Origin: FW021-bin31 sp964422465
Lineage (GTDB): Bacteria; Bacteroidota; Bacteroidia; Chitinophagales; Chitinophagaceae
Length of the DNA: 8,152 bases
Reading direction: 5' to 3'
Assembly (NCBI GenBank): GCA_964422465.1
Contig: CAYRBD010000123.1
Span: forward strand, 1-8,152
Shown piece by piece: positions 1-5,599 of this stretch. Within the stretch, counting starts at the first letter, position 1; each line of letters begins with the position of its first letter. The position numbers and the translations under genes were made by a program. The notes under the pieces were generated by a model. It was not told the DNA's origin. It saw nothing but the letters and a program-made list of their open reading frames with translations, and did no database searches.

Positions 1-118
1 TTTTATTCAAGACGGCAGAAATATATCCTTTACTTCCCAACTTGCCTACCAGGTTTTTATTTCTTATTCCTCTTTCTTTCATCTTCAATTTGACAGCATC
101 AATGGGGGCTGGATTTGG
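1..118 (-). pseudogene. HigA-like antitoxin remnant (HTH part), runs off the left edge
   Basis: Reading the minus strand from 118 towards 1 gives PNPAPIDAVKLKMKERG followed by a segment with NKNLVGKLGSKGYISAVLNK. This resembles the linker and Cro/C1-type helix-turn-helix of HigA antitoxins, which typically read like 'P.D.IEAIKFRMEQLGL..KDL...GSK..VSEVL'. HigA neutralises HigB and represses the operon. In this frame a TAG lies at 119-121, and the normal N-terminal HigA segment is absent. The only ATG in the fragment is internal (80-82). The fragment overlaps the end of the HigB remnant in another frame, so an original HigB-HigA pair has probably been fused by deletion. The 3' end lies outside the window, so a shortened product from the internal ATG cannot be excluded. 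The family assignment is from remembered motifs, not a search. Confidence 0.68.
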
Positions 119-287
119 CTAAGACAACCAGGCTTGCATTTCCATACCTTTCCTTTAATTCATTGAAATTAGGTCTCTTACTTCTCGTAGGCTTTGTTTG
201 GTGGTACCATTCCTGTAATGCAACTTCTGCATGTGGGTATTTTTTGCAATAGTCAAGCAATGTCTTTCATGCAATAATATTAAACAC
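99..287 (-). pseudogene. HigB-like toxin remnant with in-frame stop and lost C-terminus
   Basis: From a GTG at 285-287 the minus strand reads MFNIIA, then TGA (267-269), then KTLLDYCKKYPHAEVALQEW, and continues through YHQTK to FNELKERYGNASLV, ending at a TGA at 99-101. This matches the N-terminal half of HigB/RelE-like mRNA interferases (M..IA[KR]KTL..F...HP.A...L..WY, then a 'W..ND[LI]K..F..AS.V' block). The TGA stands where the family normally has Arg or Lys, so a CGA-to-TGA or AGA-to-TGA change is likely. The conserved C-terminal part (RVVFNIKGNKYRLVV and the catalytic region after it) is missing, and out-of-frame sequence leads directly into the HigA-like fragment. It cannot make active toxin. 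The decay pattern is seen directly; the family call is from memory of the motifs. Confidence 0.72.
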
Positions 288-323
288 TCCACGAAAGTAA
301 GAAAATGTTTACTATTAGAAAAC

Positions 324-352
324 TTGTAAATGATAGGAAAAAAGTAAATTTG
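324..352 (+). promoter_or_regulatory. Possible Bacteroidota-type promoter facing into the 3' end of the YhcH-family gene
   Basis: TTG (324-326), an 18-nt spacer and TAAATTTG (345-352) match the Bacteroides-type consensus (-33 TTTG, -7 TAnnTTTG). Transcription would start near 358-360 and run antisense to the gene at 375-1019; the only nearby ATG (364) is closed after four codons. The stretch is AT-rich, so a chance match is quite possible. Confidence 0.25.
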
Positions 353-374
353 TTGAGCAGTGAATGAAATCCAG

Positions 375-1019
375 TTAATCCACTTTCATTTTTATCACAA
401 TCTTTTTGACTTTCTGACCCGCTCCTTTGTGGACTTTTATTCCCGGTTTGTGTGCGTCCCCGGGGAAAAAAATAAAGAAGGTACCGGGTTTCGCAGTATA
501 AAACTTTCCCTTCCCTTTTAAATTTTCATTGTCCGTCCCCGGGTTGTAAGGGACAGAAACCTTGAGTTTAGATACTTGGGTTTTCCCTATTTTTTCGGCA
601 CCGGTAAGAACCATTTGAATGTCTGCGTATTTTCTATGGGCTTCCCATTGTTTTTCATCCCTATTTACAGGTACGTAGCTGCTTACGGCTGCATATACCT
701 CTTTCCCAACGATGGGATAATTTCCATCGGCTAAATCAGCCAGGTCTTTCCGGTTTAAAAAGTTAAAAGCTTTCTTCCACCAGTTCTCATGCTTTTTGTA
801 TTGTGTTTCAAAAGTGATTGCATTTATGGAGGCGTCAGGTTTTATCTGCAGGTCGGTTCTCCAACTTCCTTTTTTCACCCAATTTTTGGCTTCTTTTTTA
901 CTGATGTGATCTTGGGCAGTTAGAGAAAATGAAGTCGTAAGACAGAGTAGTAAGATAAGCCCTGACAGGAGAAGATTACTTTTGGGATTTTGGAGGAAGC
1001 GAGGGATTGGATTTCTCAT
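375..1019 (-). CDS. Exported YhcH/YjgK/YiaL (DUF386) family protein, probable sugar anomerase-like cupin
   Basis: The 214-residue product starts with a basic region and a hydrophobic stretch (about 17-35) ending SLTA|QDH, a typical Bacteroidota signal-peptidase I site, so it should be periplasmic. Residues 40-105 form an N-terminal extension. The YhcH/YjgK/YiaL fold follows: WEAHRKYADIQ (125-135) carries Glu126, His128 and Asp133, and FFPGDAHKPG (184-193) carries His190, the usual metal-ligand region of this cupin-like family. The end, KKIVIKMKVD, is also typical. The family includes E. coli EbgC and NanQ, the latter acting on the anomeric equilibrium of N-acetylmannosamine. A role as mutarotase for the sugar released by the GH27 enzyme of the same cluster is inference. 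It is the last gene of the minus-strand cluster, 68 nt after the SDR gene. No clear Shine-Dalgarno lies before the ATG, and I see no hairpin terminator after the stop. Confidence 0.88.
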   Translation of the reverse strand: MRNPIPRFLQNPKSNLLLSGLILLLCLTTSFSLTAQDHISKKEAKNWVKKGSWRTDLQIKPDASINAITFETQYKKHENWWKKAFNFLNRKDLADLADGNYPIVGKEVYAAVSSYVPVNRDEKQWEAHRKYADIQMVLTGAEKIGKTQVSKLKVSVPYNPGTDNENLKGKGKFYTAKPGTFFIFFPGDAHKPGIKVHKGAGQKVKKIVIKMKVD

Positions 1020-1041
1020 TTTTATGTGTCTTTTCTTGCTC

Positions 1042-1075
1042 CAAAGCTAAGGTAAATTTTATAATTGAGGTTTAT
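1042..1075 (-). promoter_or_regulatory. Candidate promoter for the YhcH-family gene
   Basis: On the minus strand TAGCTTTG (1042-1049) is an exact match to the Bacteroidota -7 consensus TAnnTTTG, 22 nt upstream of the ATG at 1017-1019. No good TTTG element is found at -33; the spacer region is AT-rich (AATTATAAAATTT). This could give the last gene transcription of its own in addition to readthrough from the SDR gene. The -7 match is seen; function is inferred. Confidence 0.4.
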
Positions 1076-1087
1076 CCGTAACTTCTT

Positions 1088-1873
1088 TCAGGGTTGTGGA
1101 CTTATAGACGTCCATCCGCCATCCACAACGAGGCTTTGGCCGGTAATATGGTCTGCCTGGGAAGACAATAAAAAGAGGATGGCCTGAGCAATATCAGAAG
1201 TCTTGGCCGGTCGCCCCATTGGTGTAATTTGAGCCCATGTTTGTTCATAGTCCGGCTCATCATGCAGAGTGCGCTCTGTGAGCGTCGCCCCCGGTGCAAC
1301 TGTATTTATATTTATTTTAAAGGGAGATAACTCAATCACCAGGCTTTTAGCCAACATCTCTAAAGCTGCTTTTGTCATGCCATAAGGGGCCAGGTTTTTA
1401 TGTGCCTGATGGCCTGTAACTGATGAGGTTAACACGATATGCCCGCCCTTATTCTGCTCCCGCATTTGTCGGGCTACGGCCTGAACAAGAAAGAAAGTAC
1501 CTTTTAGGTTCACATCCAAAACCCGTTGAAAAGATTCGGGGGAATATTCAAAAAAATCTCCGAATAGCGTGATTCCAGCATTGGCTGCCAGCAGGGAGAT
1601 GTGCCCAAATTGTTTTACGGTAAAGGAGGTCAATTTCTTCAGGAATCCGGTGTCTGAAGCATCTCCCGCTAAGCTTTTGCAAATTCCGCCTGCTGCTGTA
1701 ATTTGGGTAGCAGCTTTTGCCGAAAGAGAAGCATCAATGTCATTCAGCACTACAGAACAACCTTGTAAAGCCAGTTGCCGGCATATTTCGAAACCAATCC
1801 CCTGTCCGGCGCCTGTAACGATAGCTACTTCTCCTGCAAAACGGTCCTTTAAAGAAAACTCTTCTCTTTGCAT
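1088..1873 (-). CDS. Short-chain dehydrogenase/reductase (classical SDR), probable sugar or polyol dehydrogenase
   Basis: The 261-residue protein is a complete classical SDR. It has the Rossmann dinucleotide motif TGAGQGIG (20-27), an acidic residue at the end of the second strand (VVLNDID, Asp45) favouring NAD(H) over NADP(H), GDASD (70-74), NAG (98-100), Asn122, Ser150/151, and the catalytic pair Tyr164/Lys168 in YGMTK. PGATLTE (194-200) and the closing VVDGGW (249-254) are also typical. There is no signal peptide, so it is cytosolic. The substrate cannot be read from the motifs. Its position 32 nt after a sugar-acid dehydratase gene suggests oxidation of an aldose to its lactone, or reduction of a keto intermediate, in the same pathway; galactose or arabinose dehydrogenase is one option. 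KduD-like or FabG-like roles remain possible. The start chosen is the first Met, eight residues before the strand leading into the Rossmann fold. Confidence 0.9.
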   Translation of the reverse strand: MQREEFSLKDRFAGEVAIVTGAGQGIGFEICRQLALQGCSVVLNDIDASLSAKAATQITAAGGICKSLAGDASDTGFLKKLTSFTVKQFGHISLLAANAGITLFGDFFEYSPESFQRVLDVNLKGTFFLVQAVARQMREQNKGGHIVLTSSVTGHQAHKNLAPYGMTKAALEMLAKSLVIELSPFKININTVAPGATLTERTLHDEPDYEQTWAQITPMGRPAKTSDIAQAILFLLSSQADHITGQSLVVDGGWTSISPQP

Positions 1874-1905
1874 GTTGATTTATTAATGTTTTTCCATTTT
1901 AATAC

Positions 1906-3624
1906 TCAATGAGAATCCCGGGTTACCTGGTCTCCGGAACAACCTTTCAGAAAATCCAGGTCTGCCCCCAGATGCGCCTGAGATACTTGTTGCTGGTATA
2001 ATTGTACGTATCCCCGGTTTTGTATATCCGGGGGACGCCAGTTTTCTTTTCGGCGTTTGAGCTCCGCTTCACTCACCTCAAGGGTCAGTTTTCGATTGGG
2101 TACATCCAGCGAGATAAAGTCTCCATCCCGGACGAGCGCCAGTGTTCCTCCGGCTGCTGCTTCGGGGGAGACGTGTAAAATAACCGTACCAAAGCCGGTT
2201 CCACTCATCCGGCCATCAGAGATTCGGACCATATCCGTTATTCCTTTTTCTAAAAGTTTTTTGGGCAACCCCATATTTCCCACTTCCGGCATGCCCGGAT
2301 AACCTTTAGGTCCTACATTTTTCAATACCATCACACTATTTTCATCCACTTCCAGATCCGGATCATTAATCCTGGATTTGTAATCTTCTATGTTTTCAAA
2401 TACAATGGCTTTACCGCGATGCTGCAGGAGTTTGCCAGATGCAGCAGTAGGTTTTAATACGGCGCCATTTTTGCATAAATTCCCTTTCAGTACAGCGAAA
2501 GAAGTTTCTTTTTTAAAAGGAGCCTCCCACCTGGCAATAACCTGATCATCGTAGCAAGTAGCGTCTTCCCAGTATGTGCTGATGGGTTTCCCTAACACGG
2601 TATTGGCATTCTGATGTAAAACGGAAGCCATTTCTTTCATTACTACCGGCAGACCGCCTGCGTAATAAAAGTCTTCCATAAAAAACTTCCCTGCCGGTTG
2701 CAGGTTTACAAGCAAAGGAATGTTCTTTGACAGGGTATCAAAATCGGCTAACTCCAACGGTGTTCCTATCCGTCCGGCAATGGCCAGTAGGTGAATGACA
2801 AAATTAGTAGAGCCTCCTACTGCTGCATTTACCTTTATGGCATTTTCAAAAGCCTCCCTTGTCAGAATATCGGATAAACGTCTCCCGTTTTCAACCATTT
2901 CCACAATCCGGTTTCCCGAACGTTGAGCCAAAACTTTCCGACGGGAATCTGCAGCGGGAATAGCTGCATTTGTAGGTAAAGAAAGTCCCAGCGCTTCCAC
3001 CATGCAGGCCATAGAGGAAGCCGTACCCATAACGGCGCAGTGGCCCCGGCTACGGCACATGGCTGCTTCGGCATTAAAGAAATCTTCCTGGCTCAATTCC
3101 CCACAACGAAAGGCTTCGCTAAAACGCCATATATCGCTTGTTGCTATCTTTTTGCCTTTAAAGTGTCCTGTGAGCATAGCACCGCCTGAAATGACAAGGG
3201 TGGGCAGGTTGACACTACAAGCCCCCATGACCAGGGAGGGAGTGGTTTTGTCGCATCCGCAGAGCAAAACAACTCCGTCTAAAGGGTTGGCTCTTATAGA
3301 TTCTTCCACATCCATGCTGACCAGGTTGCGGTATAACATAGCTGTCGGCTTTACCAGTGTCTCTCCCAGGGACATGACCGGAAATTCTACCGGAAAACCA
3401 CCCGCTTCCCATACACCTTTCTTGACACTCTCTGCCAGTTCCCTGAAATGTGCATTACAGGGGGTTAATTCTGACCAGGTATTGCAAATGCCAATGACCG
3501 GTTTGCCATGGAATTCTTCGGATGGAATTCCCTGGTTTTTCATCCAGGCCCGGTAGATAAAACCATCTTTACCTTTGCGTCCAAACCATTGGCTGCTCCG
3601 TAACTCAGTTTTTTTTGTATCCAT
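1906..3624 (-). CDS. IlvD/Edd-family dehydratase, sugar-acid (L-arabinonate/galactonate-like) type
   Basis: This enzyme should dehydrate an aldonic acid to its 2-keto-3-deoxy acid using an Fe-S cluster and Mg2+ in the cytosol. With the start at 3622-3624 the protein has 572 residues, near the 579 of the Rhizobium L-arabinonate dehydratase. Cluster ligands are Cys56 (NTWSELTPCN), Cys124 (CGCDKTTPS) and Cys196 (RGHC). Lys126 matches the carbamylated Lys of the family, and Ser474 in DGRMSGTGFG matches the proposed base. CDKTTPS and the C-terminal GADLDFL motif favour sugar-acid dehydratases over dihydroxyacid dehydratase (IlvD). Characterised relatives act on L-arabinonate, D-fuconate, D-galactonate or D-xylonate; which applies here is not readable. 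An in-frame ATG at 3643-3645 would add MFFKLIN and overlap the GH27 gene by 20 nt. I prefer 3624 because family similarity begins there and it follows the GH27 stop by 1 nt (TAATATG), implying coupled translation. Confidence 0.92.
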   Translation of the reverse strand: MDTKKTELRSSQWFGRKGKDGFIYRAWMKNQGIPSEEFHGKPVIGICNTWSELTPCNAHFRELAESVKKGVWEAGGFPVEFPVMSLGETLVKPTAMLYRNLVSMDVEESIRANPLDGVVLLCGCDKTTPSLVMGACSVNLPTLVISGGAMLTGHFKGKKIATSDIWRFSEAFRCGELSQEDFFNAEAAMCRSRGHCAVMGTASSMACMVEALGLSLPTNAAIPAADSRRKVLAQRSGNRIVEMVENGRRLSDILTREAFENAIKVNAAVGGSTNFVIHLLAIAGRIGTPLELADFDTLSKNIPLLVNLQPAGKFFMEDFYYAGGLPVVMKEMASVLHQNANTVLGKPISTYWEDATCYDDQVIARWEAPFKKETSFAVLKGNLCKNGAVLKPTAASGKLLQHRGKAIVFENIEDYKSRINDPDLEVDENSVMVLKNVGPKGYPGMPEVGNMGLPKKLLEKGITDMVRISDGRMSGTGFGTVILHVSPEAAAGGTLALVRDGDFISLDVPNRKLTLEVSEAELKRRKENWRPPDIQNRGYVQLYQQQVSQAHLGADLDFLKGCSGDQVTRDSH

Positions 3625-3625
3625 A

Positions 3626-4852
3626 TTAATCAACTTGAAAAACATTAAAGGGTCTGGCTTTGCCTTTTATTATCAGTACCACGATCCCATGTGGGGCCAC
3701 CTGATATTCCAAAGTAGTAGAGGTTTGTTTCTTTGAGGTGCTTTTATCCCAAGCATTGTGGACAATATACCCCTTATTGGCCTTTAATCCTACAGAATCT
3801 ATGCTAAAAGCTATTTTTTGAGAACTTTTTGAACGATTCAATAGCGCTACAGCCACCTCGCCACTCATGGTGGATTTCAAAGGCCTGGCCCAAATTTCCA
3901 GGTCGCCGTAATCCTTTAGCTTTCTGGCTTGATAAACCAACGGATCCTGATCAATGGCGATCATATCTTTATTGGTTAGGATATGGATGGTTTGTTGAGA
4001 CATGGAAGTGAGGTCATTTCCGGCTAAAAGGGGAGAAGCTAACATACACCACATAGAGAAATGGGTTTTATCTTCTTCATAGCTCATGCCTCTGCCTACC
4101 TGAAGCATATCCATATCATTCACATGACCGGGGCCCGCGTATTTCCATAAATCAGCGTTTAAATCTACTATATGCATGATGCTTTTAAAAGTGTTGGATA
4201 TATCGCCGGATATTCGCCAGGAGTCGGCTGTGTTTACCACCCATTTTCCCGGAAATTGCCAGCGGCAGACGTTGTATAAGGCATTGGGATTAACCTTTCT
4301 AATGATTTTCCCTATCAGGGTGTACCGTTGCTGTTCATCCAGATTGAGCGCTTGTCCGCCACACCAATCAACTTTTAGAAAATCGTAGCCCCATTTGTTT
4401 AATAAAAGAGTAATATCCTGCCATTCATGGTGATACAGCCCCATGCCGGTACCAATCGTATCCTGATCCCATATAGAAGCGCATGTATTAGCCCCTGCAT
4501 CGGAATAAATGCCTGCTTTCAAGCCTTTGGAATGGATATAATCAGCTACCGTTTTCATGCCATGTGGAAAGCGTTTGGGGTGGGGAATAATATTCCCATT
4601 AGCATCTCTCCCTCCAAAATAACCATCGTCAATATTAATATATTCATACCCTGCAGCCTTCATTCCTGAAGTTACCAGTGCGTCTGCCTGTCGTTTTATT
4701 AAATCTTCATTAATATGTATCCGATAGTTGTTCCAACTGGACCAGCCCATCATGGGGGTTAGCTTTCGATGCTTTGATGGGGGATCGATTTGTGCTTTTA
4801 AAAATCCAAAAGAAAGAGTAATAGTCAGTAAAACGAGGATGTATTTTTTCAT
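3626..4852 (-). CDS. Exported GH27 glycoside hydrolase, alpha-galactosidase-like
   Basis: The 408-residue protein (start at 4850-4852) begins MKKYILVLLTITLSFGFLKA|Q, a signal peptide, so it acts in the periplasm or at the surface. GH27 motifs run in order: GWSSWNNY (36-43), YINIDDGYF (71-79), the nucleophile Asp162 in FLKVDWCGG, CRW (196-198), the acid/base Asp217 in WRISGDI, PGHVNDMDML (241-250), ASPLLAGNDL (272-281) and DQDP (301-304), followed by a C-terminal beta domain. GH27 enzymes retain configuration and mostly release alpha-linked D-galactose, though the family also holds alpha-N-acetylgalactosaminidases, beta-L-arabinopyranosidases and isomaltodextranases. Both Asp75 and Asp76 are kept, favouring a galactose-type sugar. 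Arg197 replaces the Glu of typical alpha-galactosidases (Glu203 in human GLA), so the exact substrate is open. An upstream ATG (4877-4879) would spoil the signal peptide. The gene heads the minus-strand cluster. Confidence 0.93.
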   Translation of the reverse strand: MKKYILVLLTITLSFGFLKAQIDPPSKHRKLTPMMGWSSWNNYRIHINEDLIKRQADALVTSGMKAAGYEYINIDDGYFGGRDANGNIIPHPKRFPHGMKTVADYIHSKGLKAGIYSDAGANTCASIWDQDTIGTGMGLYHHEWQDITLLLNKWGYDFLKVDWCGGQALNLDEQQRYTLIGKIIRKVNPNALYNVCRWQFPGKWVVNTADSWRISGDISNTFKSIMHIVDLNADLWKYAGPGHVNDMDMLQVGRGMSYEEDKTHFSMWCMLASPLLAGNDLTSMSQQTIHILTNKDMIAIDQDPLVYQARKLKDYGDLEIWARPLKSTMSGEVAVALLNRSKSSQKIAFSIDSVGLKANKGYIVHNAWDKSTSKKQTSTTLEYQVAPHGIVVLIIKGKARPFNVFQVD

Positions 4853-4950
4853 AACCTGAATTAAATGGGGAAAGTACATAAATTTTGGAAATAAAGAAGG
4901 AATGTTCTATCTTGTCCATCGAATTTCAGTAGGTATTAAATAGATATTTT
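4853..4950. promoter_or_regulatory. Divergent intergenic control region between the two clusters
   Basis: These 98 bp separate the outward-facing GH27 and subunit 3-like genes, so they must carry both transcription starts unless these lie inside genes. I see no strong inverted repeat that would mark an operator and no riboswitch-like structure. A plus-strand promoter candidate lies at 4883-4914. No convincing TTTG/TAnnTTTG pair was found on the minus strand; AGG lies about 5 nt before the GH27 ATG. Confidence 0.6.
4883..4914 (+). promoter_or_regulatory. Candidate promoter for the GMC dehydrogenase cluster
   Basis: TTTTG (4883-4887), a 20-nt spacer and TATCTTG (4908-4914) approximate the Bacteroidota -33/-7 pattern; the -7 element matches imperfectly at its 3' end. 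Initiation near 4921 would leave a leader of about 30 nt before the ATG at 4951. Inferred from motif spacing only. Confidence 0.35.
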
Positions 4951-5523
4951 ATGGATAGAAGAGACGCGGTGAAGTCCGTTGCAATCCTTATGGGAGGAGC
5001 GCTTTCAGCCTCTACTCTCAGTGTGATGCTAAACAGTTGTAACAATGCGCCCGAAAAGGGGGAGGGTAATACCTTTACCGAAAATGAGAAAGGAGTGATA
5101 AAACGCGTGGCGGATGTGATTATTCCGAAGACAGATACGCCGGGCGCTGTAGATGCAGGTGTTCCCGCCTTTATTGTAATGATGATGCAGGAGTGTTATC
5201 CGTTGAAAGACCAGGATGATTTCCATGAGGGGCTGGCTGCTTTTAATAAATGGAGTTCCAAAAAGTATGGAAAAGAATTTTTAAAATTGTCTCCTGATAA
5301 ACAGCAACAGGCCGTAACCGAACTGGATAAAGCTGTTTTGGGAAAAGATAATAAAGAGAAGAACAAGAATCTTGCTTTTTATCGTACATTGAAAGAACTG
5401 ACCTTGTTGGGTTATTTTACCTCAGAACCCGGCGCAACAAAAACTTTGCGGTATATTCAGATTCCCGGAAAATATGAAGGCTGTGTGCCTTACCATGAAG
5501 GAGATAAGGCCTGGGCGACATAG
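4951..5523 (+). CDS. Gluconate 2-dehydrogenase subunit 3 family protein, Tat-type lipoprotein
   Basis: The 190-residue protein is the small partner of a membrane-side sugar dehydrogenase. Its N-terminus has twin arginines (DRRDAVK, Arg3-Arg4), a hydrophobic segment (9-27) and a lipobox LNSC with Cys30, so it looks like a Tat-exported lipoprotein. The family domain follows: FTENEKGVIKRVADVIIPKT (42-61), where IADxIIPxTDTPGA is characteristic, AGVPAFI (69-75), and the C-terminal YRTLKELTLLGYFTSEPGA and GKYEGCVPY blocks. In characterised FAD-dependent glucose and gluconate dehydrogenases this subunit has no catalytic centre. It carries the signal and escorts the folded flavoprotein through Tat. 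Here the GMC gene directly downstream lacks a signal peptide, which fits that hitch-hiker role. No cytochrome subunit gene is present in the window, so the electron acceptor is unknown. Confidence 0.92.
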   Translation: MDRRDAVKSVAILMGGALSASTLSVMLNSCNNAPEKGEGNTFTENEKGVIKRVADVIIPKTDTPGAVDAGVPAFIVMMMQECYPLKDQDDFHEGLAAFNKWSSKKYGKEFLKLSPDKQQQAVTELDKAVLGKDNKEKNKNLAFYRTLKELTLLGYFTSEPGATKTLRYIQIPGKYEGCVPYHEGDKAWAT

Positions 5524-5532
5524 GGGAAATCC

Positions 5533-5562
5533 CGTAGCAGAAATTCATGAATTTCTGCTACG
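5533..5562. repeat. Perfect 30-bp palindrome between the dehydrogenase subunit genes
   Basis: CGTAGCAGAAATT (5533-5545), CATG, and AATTTCTGCTACG (5550-5562) form an exact inverted repeat: in RNA a 13-bp stem with a 4-nt loop (itself self-complementary). It begins 10 nt after the subunit 3-like stop and ends 37 nt before the preferred GMC start. No T-run follows on either strand, so it is not a standard intrinsic terminator. An intercistronic processing or mRNA-stabilising hairpin is the likeliest role; a binding site for a dimeric regulator is the alternative. Confidence 0.9.
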
Positions 5563-5599
5563 TTGAATGCCTATATTAAAAATTTCAAGAAAGCGAATT

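Noticed and set aside
1569..1886. Plus-strand open frame of 105 codons opposite the SDR gene
   Set aside because: It is antisense to the Rossmann N-terminal half of the SDR, with no family resemblance.
3002..3556. Plus-strand open frame of 184 codons antisense to the dehydratase gene
   Set aside because: It lies wholly within the strongly supported dehydratase gene, shows no recognisable motif, and long antisense frames are expected opposite such sequence.
1906..3624. Dehydratase as the branched-chain amino acid enzyme IlvD
   Set aside because: CDKTTPS, the C-terminal GADLDFL motif and the neighbouring glycosidase and SDR genes fit sugar-acid dehydratases better; no ilv genes are nearby.
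4853..4950. Minus-strand TACTTTCC as a -7 element for the GH27 gene
   Set aside because: It matches TAnnTTTG poorly and there is no TTG on the minus strand of this gap to act as a -33 element.
5533..5562. Palindrome read as an intrinsic terminator
   Set aside because: No run of T follows the stem on either strand, and the genes on both sides encode partner subunits likely to be co-transcribed.
5567..5599. Upstream ATG (5567) as the start of the GMC protein
   Set aside because: It adds 11 residues outside family similarity, its ribosome site would lie in the hairpin, and it gives no credible signal peptide; the ATG at 5600 fits better.
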